Shown: positions 52,155-60,540 of the stretch, in pieces | How positions within the stretch are numbered: position 1 is the stretch's first letter | How the letters are laid out: every line of letters begins with the position of its first letter | Assembly (NCBI RefSeq): GCF_000971235.1 | Contig: NZ_BBMB01000004.1 | Coordinates: 148,988 to 212,987, forward strand | Direction: 5' to 3' | DNA: 64,000 bases | Source: Demequina subtropica | GTDB taxonomy: Bacteria; Actinomycetota; Actinomycetes; Actinomycetales; Demequinaceae | Translations under genes and position numbers: made by a program | Notes under the pieces: model-generated | What the model saw: the letters and a program-made list of their open reading frames with translations, nothing else | Databases searched by the model: none | What the model was told of the DNA's origin: nothing

Positions 52155-53025
52155 CCCGGGCGGCTTCGAGGCCGAGGCCGGCTATCCGGAGGCGCGCGAC
52201 GCCAACCTCGCGAACTGGGAGGAGCGCGTCCCGCTTCACACCGACGCGTACGGGCTCGACCGTTACCGGGACGACCCGGCGCATCTCTCGCAGGTGGTGC
52301 GCACCGACCTCGACGCGCTCGGAGCCTTCCTGCCCACGGGGCTCGCCGGCCTCGAGGTCTGCCATCTCCAGTGCCACATCGGGACGGACACGGTGTCCCT
52401 CGCACGCGCCGGCGCGGCGCGGATCGTGGGCGTCGACTTCTCGCCCTCGGCGCTCGAGGCGGCGTCGTCGCTCGCGCGCGAGCTCGGCATCGACGCCGCC
52501 TGGGTCCAGGCCGATGTGCTGGACGCCAAGGCCGCCGTCGACGCCGCGCTCGGGGGCGACCAGCGCTTCGACGTGGTCTACACGAGCATCGGCACCATCA
52601 CGTGGCTGCCCGACCTGGAGCGCTGGGCCGCCCAGATCGCGGGCCTCCTGCGCCCGCGCGGGCTCTTCTACATCCGCGACGGGCATCCCGCGCTGTACGC
52701 GCTCGACGAGCGGGTCGACGGCCTGGTGACGCGCTACCCCTACTTCGGAGACGGGACGCCGCTGGCCTGGGACGAGGAGACCACCTACGTGGGCGACGGC
52801 ACGCTCGCGAGCACCCGCACGTACGAGTGGCCGCATCCGCTGAGCGAGACGGTCGGCGCGCTGCTGGGGGCGGGGCTGGAGCTGCTCGCGCTCGAGGAAG
52901 GTCGCACGCTGCCGTGGCGCTTCGCGGAGCGCATGGTCGAGCGCGAGGACGGCGACTTCGAGTGGCCGGGGCACGATGCGCGGCGCATGCCGTGCACGTT
53001 CACCGTGGTCGCGCGGGCGCGCTAG
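52144..53025 (+). CDS. Class I SAM-dependent methyltransferase
   Basis: 293 residues from ATG 52144. SAM-binding motif I is replaced by the variant CHLQCHIGTDTVSLARAGA, followed by the acidic VVGVDFSP-type motif (IVGVDFSPSALEAA) and WVQADVLD; later RFDVVYTSIGTITWLPDLE. This variant is typical of a small-molecule methyltransferase subfamily in actinobacteria. Substrate unknown. It ends 1 nt from the stop of the convergent coaA gene. Confidence 0.85.
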   Translation: MATDPGGFEAEAGYPEARDANLANWEERVPLHTDAYGLDRYRDDPAHLSQVVRTDLDALGAFLPTGLAGLEVCHLQCHIGTDTVSLARAGAARIVGVDFSPSALEAASSLARELGIDAAWVQADVLDAKAAVDAALGGDQRFDVVYTSIGTITWLPDLERWAAQIAGLLRPRGLFYIRDGHPALYALDERVDGLVTRYPYFGDGTPLAWDEETTYVGDGTLASTRTYEWPHPLSETVGALLGAGLELLALEEGRTLPWRFAERMVEREDGDFEWPGHDARRMPCTFTVVARAR

Positions 53026-53026
53026 C

Positions 53027-53983
53027 TCAGAGCTTGCGCAGGCGCACCGACTCGACGCGGTGGTCCGGGCCCTTCCCCAGGATGATCGTCGCGCGCGAGC
53101 GGGTGGGGGCGATGTTGCGCGCGAGGTTGGGCGCGTTCACCGTGTCCCACACCTGGCCCGCGACCGCGACCGCCTGGGCGTCGGTCAGCGTCGAGTAGGA
53201 GTGGAAGTACGAGTCCGGCTTGGCGAACGCGGACTCGCGCAGCGCGAGGAAGCGCTCGATGTACCAGCGGCGGATGTCCTCGGGGTGCGCGTCGACGTAG
53301 ATGGAGACGTCGAAGAAGTCGCTGATCGCGAGCTGCGACGCACCCGGCTCGCGCGACTGCGCGGTCTGGAGCACGTTGAGGCCCTCGACGATGAGGATGT
53401 CGGGCTGCCGGACCACCACCTCCTGGCCGGGGACGATGTCGTAGACCACATGCGAGTACACGGGCGCGCGGACCTCGGGCGCCCCGGACTTCACGCGGAG
53501 GATGAAGTCGCGCAGGGCGCGGCGGTCGTAGGACTCGGGGAAGCCCTTGCGGGCCAGCAGGTCGCGCTCGTTCAGCACCGCGTTGGGGTAGAGGAACCCG
53601 TCGGTGGTGATGAGCTCGACATGCGGCGACGAGGGCCAGCGGGCCATGAGCTCGCGCAGCAGGCGGGCCGTGGTGGACTTGCCCACCGCGACCGAGCCCG
53701 CGACGCCGATGATGAACGGCGTGCGGGAGGCGCGCTCGCCGAGGAAGCGGCTCGTCGCTGCGTGCAGCGCGCCCGTCGCCCCGGAGTGGAGGTCGAGCAG
53801 CCGCGACAGGGGACGGTAGATGCGGTCGACCTCGTCGATGTCGATCGGGTCGCCCAGGCCGCGGACCTTCGCGATGTCCGCCTCCGTGAGGGGCAGCGGG
53901 GTGGCATCGGCGAGGACCGCCCACTCGTCGCGCGTCAGGGTGACGTACGGGGTGCCAGCGTCGGACCGTCGTGCCTCGTTCAC
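53027..53983 (-). CDS. coaA: Pantothenate kinase, type I
   Basis: 318 residues from GTG 53983 (product begins VNEARRSD). P-loop GVAGSVAVGKSTTARLL, LITTDGFLYPN, the substrate region KGFPESYD and VIVEGLNVLQ are all present. It phosphorylates pantothenate, the first step to coenzyme A. CACAAT ends 6 nt upstream of the GTG on this strand, with no ribosome site, so a leaderless transcript is likely. Divergent from glmS. Confidence 0.96.
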   Translation of the reverse strand: MNEARRSDAGTPYVTLTRDEWAVLADATPLPLTEADIAKVRGLGDPIDIDEVDRIYRPLSRLLDLHSGATGALHAATSRFLGERASRTPFIIGVAGSVAVGKSTTARLLRELMARWPSSPHVELITTDGFLYPNAVLNERDLLARKGFPESYDRRALRDFILRVKSGAPEVRAPVYSHVVYDIVPGQEVVVRQPDILIVEGLNVLQTAQSREPGASQLAISDFFDVSIYVDAHPEDIRRWYIERFLALRESAFAKPDSYFHSYSTLTDAQAVAVAGQVWDTVNAPNLARNIAPTRSRATIILGKGPDHRVESVRLRKL

Positions 53984-53995
53984 CCGCCCATTGTG

Positions 53996-54023
53996 GCGCA
54001 TCGTCCGCGGCGGGACGATGCGC
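53996..54023. other. 11-bp hairpin in the coaA-glmS intergenic region
   Basis: GCGCATCGTCC and GGACGATGCGC pair perfectly around a 6-nt loop, just upstream of the coaA -10. Like the 10973-11004 hairpin it is an inverted pair of the 9-mer GCATCGTCC. Between divergent genes it cannot be a terminator for either, so a protein-binding or structural DNA role is more likely. Confidence 0.65.
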
Positions 54024-54082
54024 ACGCCGGGGGACGGGGCGCCTCACCTTCGCGCTGCGCCGAGGCAGGGGGGTCCGGGAAC

Positions 54083-54088
54083 TAGACT
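54083..54088 (+). promoter_or_regulatory. -10 element of glmS (leaderless)
   Basis: TAGACT ends exactly 7 nt before the glmS ATG, and no ribosome site exists, so transcription should start at or next to the A of ATG. No convincing -35 is seen. Confidence 0.6.
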
Positions 54089-54095
54089 CGTCGCC

Positions 54096-55961
54096 ATGTG
54101 TGGAATCGTCGGCTATGTGGGTTCGGACGCGCCCGGAGCGCGTCCCCAGGGCGTGGTGATGTCGGGTCTCGCAAGGCTCGAGTACCGCGGCTACGACTCG
54201 GCCGGCATCGCCGTGGTGACCGCTGACCCGGAGCGCGTGGGCATGCGCAAGAAGTCGGGCAAGCTCGTCAACCTCGAGAAGGAGCTGGCCGAGCGGCCGG
54301 TCTCGGACGGCACCGCCGCCATCGGCCACACCCGTTGGGCCACGCACGGCGCCCCGACCGATGTGAACGCCCATCCGCACCTCGCGGCGGGCGGTCGCAT
54401 CGCCATCATCCACAACGGCATCATCGAGAACTTCTCCGCGCTCCGTGCGGAGCTCGCGGCGGAGGGCGTCGAGTTCGTCTCCGAGACCGACACCGAGGTC
54501 GCGGGGCACCTGCTCGCGCGCGAGGTGCTCGCCGGCCGTTCGCTCGCGGACGCGATGCGCACCATCACCCGCCGGCTCGAAGGTGCCTTCACCCTTCTCG
54601 CGGTCGACTCGCACGAGCCGCGCACCGTGGTGGGCGCGCGCCGCAACAGCCCGCTCGTGATCGGCCTGGGCGAGGGCGAGAACTTCCTCGGCTCGGACGT
54701 GGTCGCGTTCATCGAGCACACGCGCACGGCGCTCGAGCTCCACCAGGACGAGGTGGTCGAGATCACGCCCGAGCGCGTCACCATCACCGACACCGCGGGG
54801 CTCGTGGTCGAGCGCGAGCCGTACCACGTCGACTGGGACGCCTCGGCGGCGCAGAAGGGCGGCTTCCCGACCTTCATGGAGAAGGAGATCCACGACCAGC
54901 CGACGGCGGTCGCGGACACGTTGCGCGGTCGCATCGACGACAAGGGCCGCCTCCAGCTCGACGGCGGCATGATCGACGAGTACATCCTCAAGTCCATCGA
55001 CAAGATCATCATCGTGGCGTGCGGCACCGCGTCGTACGCGGGCCTTACCGCGCGCTACGCCATCGAGCACTGGACGCGGATCCCGGTCGAGGTCGAGCTC
55101 GCGCACGAGTTCCGCTACCGGGACCCGATCGTGTCGATCAAGACGCTCGTGGTCGCGATCAGCCAGTCCGGCGAGACCATGGACACCATCATGGCCGTGC
55201 GCCACGCCCAGCAGCAGGGTGCGACGGTCATCGGCATCGTCAATGCGCAGGGCTCGACGATCGCACGCGAGGCGGACGCCGTGCTGTACACGCGCGCCGG
55301 GCCCGAGATCGCGGTGGCGTCGACCAAGGCGTTCCTCGCCCAGATCACGGCGGGCTACCTGCTGGGCATCTACCTCGCGGAGCTGCGTGGCAACAAGTTC
55401 CCCGACGAGATCGAGGCGCTGCTCGAGCAGCTCGACGCGATCCCGGCGAAGATCCAGCGCGTGCTCGACGCCTCGGAGCCCATCCGCGAGGTCGCGCGCA
55501 CGCTCGCCGCCGAGCAGACGGTGCTGTTCCTGGGCCGCCACGTGGGCTTCCCGGTCGCCCTCGAAGGGGCCCTCAAGCTCAAGGAGCTCGCGTACATCCA
55601 CGCCGAGGGCTTCGCCGCCGGCGAGCTCAAGCACGGCCCCATCGCGCTGGTCGAGGAGGGCCTGCCGGTGTTCGTGGTGCTGCCCAGCCCGCGCGGCGTG
55701 GAGTCGCTCCACGCCAAGGTGATCTCGAACGTGCAGGAGGTCCGCGCGCGCGGCGCCCGCACGTTCGTCATCGCCGAGGAGGGCGACACGGAGGCGGCGA
55801 ACTACGCGGAGCAGGTCTTCTACGTCCCCTCCGTGCCGGTGCTCATGCGCCCGCTGCTGTCCGTGGTGCCGCTCCAGATCTTCGCGCTCGAGCTGGCGTC
55901 GGCCAAGGGCTACGACGTCGACCAGCCGCGCAACCTCGCCAAGTCCGTCACGGTGGAGTAG
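54096..55961 (+). CDS. glmS: Glutamine-fructose-6-phosphate aminotransferase (isomerizing)
   Basis: 621 residues. The mature N-terminal nucleophile Cys2 (MCGIVGYVGS) starts the glutaminase domain (to ~230, with HTRWATHGAPTDVNAHPH); two SIS domains follow (ISQSGETMDTI and the C-terminal ELKHGPIALVEEG region). It makes glucosamine-6-phosphate from fructose-6-phosphate and Gln, feeding GlmM. acpS starts 2 nt after its stop. Confidence 0.98.
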   Translation: MCGIVGYVGSDAPGARPQGVVMSGLARLEYRGYDSAGIAVVTADPERVGMRKKSGKLVNLEKELAERPVSDGTAAIGHTRWATHGAPTDVNAHPHLAAGGRIAIIHNGIIENFSALRAELAAEGVEFVSETDTEVAGHLLAREVLAGRSLADAMRTITRRLEGAFTLLAVDSHEPRTVVGARRNSPLVIGLGEGENFLGSDVVAFIEHTRTALELHQDEVVEITPERVTITDTAGLVVEREPYHVDWDASAAQKGGFPTFMEKEIHDQPTAVADTLRGRIDDKGRLQLDGGMIDEYILKSIDKIIIVACGTASYAGLTARYAIEHWTRIPVEVELAHEFRYRDPIVSIKTLVVAISQSGETMDTIMAVRHAQQQGATVIGIVNAQGSTIAREADAVLYTRAGPEIAVASTKAFLAQITAGYLLGIYLAELRGNKFPDEIEALLEQLDAIPAKIQRVLDASEPIREVARTLAAEQTVLFLGRHVGFPVALEGALKLKELAYIHAEGFAAGELKHGPIALVEEGLPVFVVLPSPRGVESLHAKVISNVQEVRARGARTFVIAEEGDTEAANYAEQVFYVPSVPVLMRPLLSVVPLQIFALELASAKGYDVDQPRNLAKSVTVE

Positions 55962-55963
55962 CC

Positions 55964-56317
55964 GTGGCCATCCTGGGCCTCGGCATCGACGTGGTCGAGA
56001 TCTCCCGGTTCGAGGACGCCCTCGAGCGCTCGCCGGGCTTCCTCGACCGCGTGTTCACGCCCGCGGAGCGGCACCTGGGCCACGCGAGCCTTGCCGCGAA
56101 CTGGGCGGCCAAGGAGGCGCTCGCGAAGGCGCTCGGAGCGCCGGGCGGGCTCAGCTGGCAGGACTGCGAGGTGCTGCGCGGCCCGGGCGGCGCGCCCGTG
56201 CTCGAGGTGTCCGGCACGGTGGCCGCGCGCGTCTCCGCCCTGGGGATGACGTCGCTTCACGTGTCGCTGTCGCACGATGCGGGGATCGCCTCCGCCGTGG
56301 TCATCGGGGAGGGCTGA
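55964..56317 (+). CDS. acpS: Holo-[acyl-carrier-protein] synthase
   Basis: 117 residues from GTG 55964 (GGTGGAG 5 nt upstream). GLGIDVVEISRF with the metal-binding Asp, AANWAAKEALAKALG with the Glu, and LHVSLSHDAGIASA are the family motifs. It transfers 4'-phosphopantetheine from CoA to ACP, a step that depends on CoaA nearby. Overlaps alr by 1 nt. Confidence 0.95.
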   Translation: MAILGLGIDVVEISRFEDALERSPGFLDRVFTPAERHLGHASLAANWAAKEALAKALGAPGGLSWQDCEVLRGPGGAPVLEVSGTVAARVSALGMTSLHVSLSHDAGIASAVVIGEG

Positions 56318-57423
56318 TGTCGCGTCTCAAGGTGTCCGTCGACCATGGCGCGATCGCGCGCAACGTGTCGCGGCTGGCGGCGATGGCGCCGGGCGCGGCC
56401 GTCATGGCCGTGGTGAAGGCCGATGCGTACGGGCACGGCCTTGTCGGGGCGGCCGCCGCCGCGCGCGAGGGAGGGGCCGCGTGGCTCGGCGTCGCGCAGC
56501 CCGACGAGGCGCTCGCGCTGCGCGCGGCCGGCGACACCGGGCGGCTCCTGTGCTGGCTCTACGGGCCCGAGTTCCCCGCGCGCGGGCTGATCCGCGCGGG
56601 GGTGGACCTCAGCGCATCGTCCCTCGAGGTGCTGGACGTCATCATCGCCGCCGCCCGCATGTCGGGAGAGCGCGCCAGGGTTCACGTCGCCATCGACACC
56701 GGGCTGTCGCGCGAGGGCGTACGCCCCGAGGCGCTGCCCGCGCTGCTCGACGCCGCGCGCGCGGCCGACGATGCGGTCGAGCTCGTGGGCGCGTGGTCGC
56801 ACCTCGCGTGGGCCGACCGCCCCGGCGACCCGACCATCGACCGGCAGGCGTCGGTGTTCCGCGCCGCGCTCGCGGTCATCGAGGACAGGGGCATCGCCCT
56901 CGAGGTGCGTCACCTGGCGAACTCCGCGGCGACCCTGACGCGCCCCGACCTCCACTTCGACCTGGTCCGCCCGGGCATCGCGGTGTACGGGCTGCCGCCG
57001 GTCCCGTCGCCCGACGGGGACGGGTGGGGCCTCGAGCCCGCGATGCGAGTGACCGCGTCGCTCGCGCTCGTGAAGGACGTGCCGGCGGGCGAGGGTGTGA
57101 GCTACGGCCACGAGTACACCACGCCGCGCGACACTCGCCTGGGGCTCGTGACCGCGGGCTACTCGGACGGCATCTTCCGCAGCGCCGGCGGCGGGCGCGG
57201 ACCGGTGTCCGTCGGAGGCCGCGAGCTGCGCATCGCGGGCCGCGTGTGCATGGATCAGGTGGTGCTCGACCTGGGGCCCGACGCGACCGAGCGCGCGGGG
57301 GACGAGGTGGTGCTCATCGGCGCCGGCGGCCCCTCCGCTCGCGACTGGGCCGAGGCTGCTGGCACCATCGACTACGAGATCGTCTGCCGCTTCGGCGGCT
57401 TCAAGGAGAAGCACCCCGCATGA
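56317..57423 (+). CDS. alr: Alanine racemase
   Basis: 368 residues. PLP lysine Lys34 in VVKADAYGHG, catalytic Tyr in GEGVSYGHEYTTP, and GRVCMDQVVLDLG in the C-terminal beta domain. It supplies D-Ala for peptidoglycan. Its stop overlaps tsaE by 4 nt, within an operon of acpS-alr-tsaE-tsaB-rimI. Confidence 0.97.
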   Translation: MSRLKVSVDHGAIARNVSRLAAMAPGAAVMAVVKADAYGHGLVGAAAAAREGGAAWLGVAQPDEALALRAAGDTGRLLCWLYGPEFPARGLIRAGVDLSASSLEVLDVIIAAARMSGERARVHVAIDTGLSREGVRPEALPALLDAARAADDAVELVGAWSHLAWADRPGDPTIDRQASVFRAALAVIEDRGIALEVRHLANSAATLTRPDLHFDLVRPGIAVYGLPPVPSPDGDGWGLEPAMRVTASLALVKDVPAGEGVSYGHEYTTPRDTRLGLVTAGYSDGIFRSAGGGRGPVSVGGRELRIAGRVCMDQVVLDLGPDATERAGDEVVLIGAGGPSARDWAEAAGTIDYEIVCRFGGFKEKHPA

Positions 57424-57917
57424 CCGCATCGTCCACCTTCACCGTCGCCGACGGCGACGCCATGCGCGCCCTCGCGCGCGACGTCCTCGCGCCGCACCTG
57501 CGCGCCGGCGACGTGGTGATCCTCTCCGGGGACCTCGGGGCGGGCAAGACGACCTTCACGCAGGGCCTGGGCGCCGCGATCGGTGTCCGTGGGCCGGTCG
57601 CGAGCCCGACGTTCATCATCGCGCGCACGCACCCCTCCGAGGTCGGCGGGCCCGCGCTCATCCACGTCGACGCGTATCGGCTCAACTCGCTGGCGGAGCT
57701 CGACGACCTCGACCTCGACGCCACGGTCGAGTCCTCGGTCACCGTGGTCGAGTGGGGCGAGGACAAGGCCGAGCAGCTGTCGCAGGACCGCATCCACGTG
57801 GAGATCGCGCGCGAGCACGGCGGGGAGGTCGACATGGAGCGTCCCGACGAGGGCCTGCGCACCGTCACGTTCACCACCCACGGCGACCGCTGGGCCGGCG
57901 TCGCGCTCGTAGGCTAG
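57420..57917 (+). CDS. tsaE: tRNA threonylcarbamoyladenosine biosynthesis ATPase TsaE
   Basis: 165 residues. P-loop SGDLGAGKTTFTQGLG, then SPTFIIAR and LIHVDAYRL. ATPase that works with TsaB and TsaD in t6A37 formation. The first codons read ATG ACC GCA TCG TCC, so the 9-mer GCATCGTCC begins six bases into the gene. Confidence 0.95.
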   Translation: MTASSTFTVADGDAMRALARDVLAPHLRAGDVVILSGDLGAGKTTFTQGLGAAIGVRGPVASPTFIIARTHPSEVGGPALIHVDAYRLNSLAELDDLDLDATVESSVTVVEWGEDKAEQLSQDRIHVEIAREHGGEVDMERPDEGLRTVTFTTHGDRWAGVALVG

Positions 57918-57921
57918 TCCC

Positions 57922-58530
57922 GTGATCCTCGCCCTCGACACCTCGTCCGCCATCGCCGTCGCGCTCGTCTCCGCCTCCGGCGAGGTGCTCGCGCGACGCT
58001 CCGAGTTCAACCCGCGCGGCCACGCCGAGCTGCTGTCCGGGCTGATCGCGGAGGTGCTCGCGGAGGCGGGAGCCTCGGGCGCGGACGTGTCCCGCATCGT
58101 CGTCGGGACGGGCCCCGCGCCCTTCACGGGCCTGCGCGTGGGGCTCGTGACCGCGCGGACGCTCGGACACGTGTGGGGCGTGCCCGTCGACGGCGTGTGC
58201 TCGCTCGACGCTCTCGGCGCCGCCGTGCCTGGCGAGGTCACCGCGGTGGCCGATGCGCGCCGCAAGGAGGTCTACTGGGCGACGTACCGCGACGGGGTCC
58301 GGGTGTCCGGGCCCGCCGTGGTCGCTCCGGGCGACGTGCCCGTGATCGGCTCGGTCGTGGGCCGGGGCGCGCTGCTCTACCCGGAGGCGTTCCCCGGCGC
58401 CGCTGACGGCGACCCCGACCCGGCGCTGCTCGTCGGTGCGGCCGACCGCGCGCGCGAGGCGGGCTCGGACATGTCCACCGAGCCGCTGTACCTGCGCCGC
58501 CCGGACGTCCACGGGGTGCCCGGCGCGTGA
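57922..58530 (+). CDS. tsaB: tRNA threonylcarbamoyladenosine biosynthesis protein TsaB
   Basis: 202 residues from GTG 57922. ILALDTSSAIAVALV starts the ASKHA fold; GTGPAPFTGLRVGLVTAR is the family signature. Partner of TsaD. TAGGCT ends 6 nt before the GTG (also inside the tsaE end), so an internal leaderless transcript is possible. Overlaps rimI by 4 nt. Confidence 0.95.
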   Translation: MILALDTSSAIAVALVSASGEVLARRSEFNPRGHAELLSGLIAEVLAEAGASGADVSRIVVGTGPAPFTGLRVGLVTARTLGHVWGVPVDGVCSLDALGAAVPGEVTAVADARRKEVYWATYRDGVRVSGPAVVAPGDVPVIGSVVGRGALLYPEAFPGAADGDPDPALLVGAADRAREAGSDMSTEPLYLRRPDVHGVPGA

Positions 58531-58988
58531 TCTCCCTCCGCGATCTCACGGAGGACGACCTGCCGTGGATGGCGGAGGTCGAGTCGCAGCTGTTCGGCGC
58601 GTCCGCGTGGTCGCGCGAGCTCATCACGCAGGACTACCTCTACGGCTTCGCGCGCTACCGGGGCCTCGAGGTCGACGGCGCGTTGGCCGGGTACGCCGTG
58701 TACGGCTACGACGGTGACGCGTTCCACCTCATGAACCTCGCGGTGCTGCCCGAGGTGCGCGGACGCGGGCTGGGACGCGCGCTGCTCGAGGACTTCCTCG
58801 CCGAGGCGCGCTCCGAGGGCGTGGTGGATGCGTGGCTCGAGGTCGCGGTCGACAACGACGCGGCGCTGTCGCTGTACCGGGCGCATGGGTTCGAGGACGT
58901 GCGCGTGCGGCGGAAGTACTACCAGCCGGAGGGGATCGATGCGCTGGTGATGCGGGTCGCGCTGCGGGGGTACCAGCCGGAGGGCTGA
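58527..58988 (+). CDS. rimI: Ribosomal-protein-S18-alanine N-acetyltransferase-like GNAT (RimI)
   Basis: 153 residues. GNAT motif A LAVLPEVRGRGLGRALLEDF and motif B with NDAALSLYRAHGFEDVRVRRKYY, the Tyr-rich end typical of RimI. It probably acetylates the N-terminus of S18 and perhaps other proteins. Conserved partner of tsaB/tsaD, but tsaD is displaced by 1.5 kb here. Confidence 0.92.
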   Translation: MISLRDLTEDDLPWMAEVESQLFGASAWSRELITQDYLYGFARYRGLEVDGALAGYAVYGYDGDAFHLMNLAVLPEVRGRGLGRALLEDFLAEARSEGVVDAWLEVAVDNDAALSLYRAHGFEDVRVRRKYYQPEGIDALVMRVALRGYQPEG

Positions 58989-59003
58989 CCGCCCGCCCGT
59001 CGG

Positions 59004-59145
59004 GGGTTGGGGACACTCAGCACTCCTCGATCCGCTGCTACGCGTGCTCGCGGGACGCTCAGCTCCGTGGAGCCGAGAAGCGCGGAGCCCAGCGTCCCGC
59101 AAGCCGGTGTCCTCAAGGATTCCGGAGTGCTGAGTGTCCCAACCC
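59004..59145. repeat. 142-nt nested palindrome between rimI and the nitroreductase gene
   Basis: Outer arms 59004-59026 and 59124-59145 (GGGTTGG...CACTCAGCACTCC and its complement) match over 22 of 23 positions, one extra G on the left. Inner arms 59050-59067 and 59083-59100 (GCGGGACGCT..GCTCCG and complement) match over 16 of 18. It fills the space between two convergent genes, so it may terminate both; the size and nesting also suggest a mobile or dispersed palindromic element. Confidence 0.75.
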
Positions 59146-59152
59146 GGGAGGG

Positions 59153-59788
59153 TCAGAGCTCGCGGACGCCCAGGTCCGCGGGGATGCGGCCGCGGCGCTC
59201 ACCCGACTGGTCGTCGCCGGCCGCGGGCCGGCCGATCCCGAGGAGCACCTCGGAGCGCCAGCCCTCGGGCATGAGCGTGGCGTCGAGCGCGGCCTTGTCG
59301 AAGCCGCCGTACGGGCGCAGCGCGAGCCCCTCCGCGCGCAGCGCGATGATGAGGTAGCCCAGCTGGAGCATCGCGCCCGAGGTCGCGAGCGACGCGCGCA
59401 TCTCGGGGTTGGACTCGAAGCGCTCGTGGAAGCCCGCGAAGCCGGGAGCGGTGATCTCGTGGTGGTCGTGGAAGCGTTCGTCGTGCGCGGCGACGAGCAG
59501 CAGCGGGGCCTGCTCGAGCTTGGGACGGTTGCCGGGCATCGCGGCGTCGATGACGGCCGCGCGGGCGGCGTCCGAACGCGCGACCACGAGCCGCAGCGGC
59601 TGCGTGTTCATGCTCGACGGGCCCCACTTCGCGAGGTCCCAGGCGCGCGTCACCAGCTCTGCGTCGACCTCGCCACTGTCGAAGGCGATCGCGGAGCGGG
59701 CCTCGGTGAAGAGCGCCTCACGCGCCTCCTGGTCGAGGGAGAAGTCGACGGTCGACTGGGGAAGGTTCGCAGTTGTCATATCAACCAT
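59153..59788 (-). CDS. Nitroreductase-family oxidoreductase (malonic semialdehyde reductase RutE/HadB-like)
   Basis: 211 residues from ATG 59788 (AGAGGG 4 nt upstream; ATG 59779 is an alternative). RSAIAFDSGEVDAELVTRAWDLAKWGPSSMNTQP matches the FMN-binding N-terminal region, and SGAMLQLGYLIIALRAEGLALRPYGGFD plus SEVLLGIGRP match the C-terminal part. FMN-dependent NAD(P)H oxidoreductase; substrate unknown. Divergent from the toxin-antitoxin pair. Confidence 0.85.
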   Translation of the reverse strand: MVDMTTANLPQSTVDFSLDQEAREALFTEARSAIAFDSGEVDAELVTRAWDLAKWGPSSMNTQPLRLVVARSDAARAAVIDAAMPGNRPKLEQAPLLLVAAHDERFHDHHEITAPGFAGFHERFESNPEMRASLATSGAMLQLGYLIIALRAEGLALRPYGGFDKAALDATLMPEGWRSEVLLGIGRPAAGDDQSGERRGRIPADLGVREL

Positions 59789-59875
59789 GATCCCTCTCTT
59801 TGACAGGTGCTCGCGACGGTCGGAGGTCCCGGCCTCCAAGTCCGCCCGCGAGCAGCCTCCCGCGTCCACAGGCTG

Positions 59876-59904
59876 TTGCTGCGCCCGTCATACCGGGTGA
59901 TACT
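59876..59904 (+). promoter_or_regulatory. Promoter/operator of the toxin-antitoxin pair
   Basis: TTGCTG (59876-59881), a 17-nt spacer and GATACT (59899-59904), which ends 6 nt before the antitoxin ATG (leaderless). ATAC occurs twice in direct orientation, at 59890-59893 and 59900-59903, and may be part of an RHH operator. Confidence 0.45.
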
Positions 59905-59910
59905 CGAGGC

Positions 59911-60156
59911 ATGAAGACGGCGATCTCCCTGCCCGATGCCGTGTTCGAGGCGGTCACCACACGTGCGGCTGCGCTCGGCATGAGCCGCTCCGAGTTCTTC
60001 TCCGTCGCCGCGCAGCGGTATCTCCGAGACCTCGACGAGGCGGCGCTCACCGGCCGCATCGACAGCGTGCTCGAGCGCATCGCAATCGCTGAGGACGAGT
60101 CCACCGCGTTCGCGGCCCAGGTGGGGCGCGGGTTGCTCGAATCCGAGGACTGGTGA
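59911..60156 (+). CDS. Ribbon-helix-helix antitoxin (MazE-like)
   Basis: 81 residues. MKTAISLPDAVFEAVTTRAAALGMSRSEFF is a ribbon-helix-helix DNA-binding fold (beta strand KTAISLP, then two helices); the C-terminal half (about 45-81) is acidic and ends in Trp, as expected for a toxin-neutralising tail. It overlaps the toxin gene by 1 nt (TGATG). Probably represses its own promoter. Confidence 0.85.
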   Translation: MKTAISLPDAVFEAVTTRAAALGMSRSEFFSVAAQRYLRDLDEAALTGRIDSVLERIAIAEDESTAFAAQVGRGLLESEDW

Positions 60157-60506
60157 TGCCGGAGCCGCTGGCGCGCGGCATGGTGTGCTGGGCGGACCTC
60201 GGACCCGCGCAGGGGAGTGCGCCCGCGCATCGCCGCCCGGTGCTGGTGGTCCAGGCGGACGCGTACAACAGGTCGCGGCTCGGCACGGTCGCGGTGCTGG
60301 TGATCACGGGCAACACCGCGCTCGCGGACCTTCCAGGCAACGTGTTCCTGCCGGCCGGTTCGACGGGTCTGGCGAAGGACTCGTGCGTGAACGTGACCGC
60401 GATCGCCACGGTGGACCGCCGGGTCCTCGGAGCCCGGGAGGGTCTCCTCCCCGCCCACGTGATGGATCAGGTCGACCGCGGGCTTCGCACATTCCTCTCG
60501 CTCTGA
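60156..60506 (+). CDS. MazF/PemK-family mRNA interferase toxin
   Basis: 116 residues from ATG 60156 (GTG 60153 is one codon earlier). Motifs: [29 protein letters not shown] with the catalytic Arg, [10 protein letters not shown], and [18 protein letters not shown] with the catalytic Ser region. Likely a sequence-specific ribosome-independent RNase. The pair sits between rimI and tsaD and ends 34 nt before tsaD. Confidence 0.88.
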   Translation: MPEPLARGMVCWADLGPAQGSAPAHRRPVLVVQADAYNRSRLGTVAVLVITGNTALADLPGNVFLPAGSTGLAKDSCVNVTAIATVDRRVLGAREGLLPAHVMDQVDRGLRTFLSL

Positions 60507-60540
60507 CCTGCGTGCGCGGGCCCGCGACTACAGTTGTCCC

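Noticed and set aside
53022-55712. Long - strand frame overlapping coaA in another frame and glmS antisense
   Set aside because: coaA and glmS explain this region with full domain content; the extra frame has none.
59800-59805. Consensus TTGACA on the + strand between the nitroreductase and antitoxin genes
   Set aside because: No -10 hexamer lies 16-18 nt downstream; the antitoxin -10 is almost 100 nt away with its own -35-like sequence.
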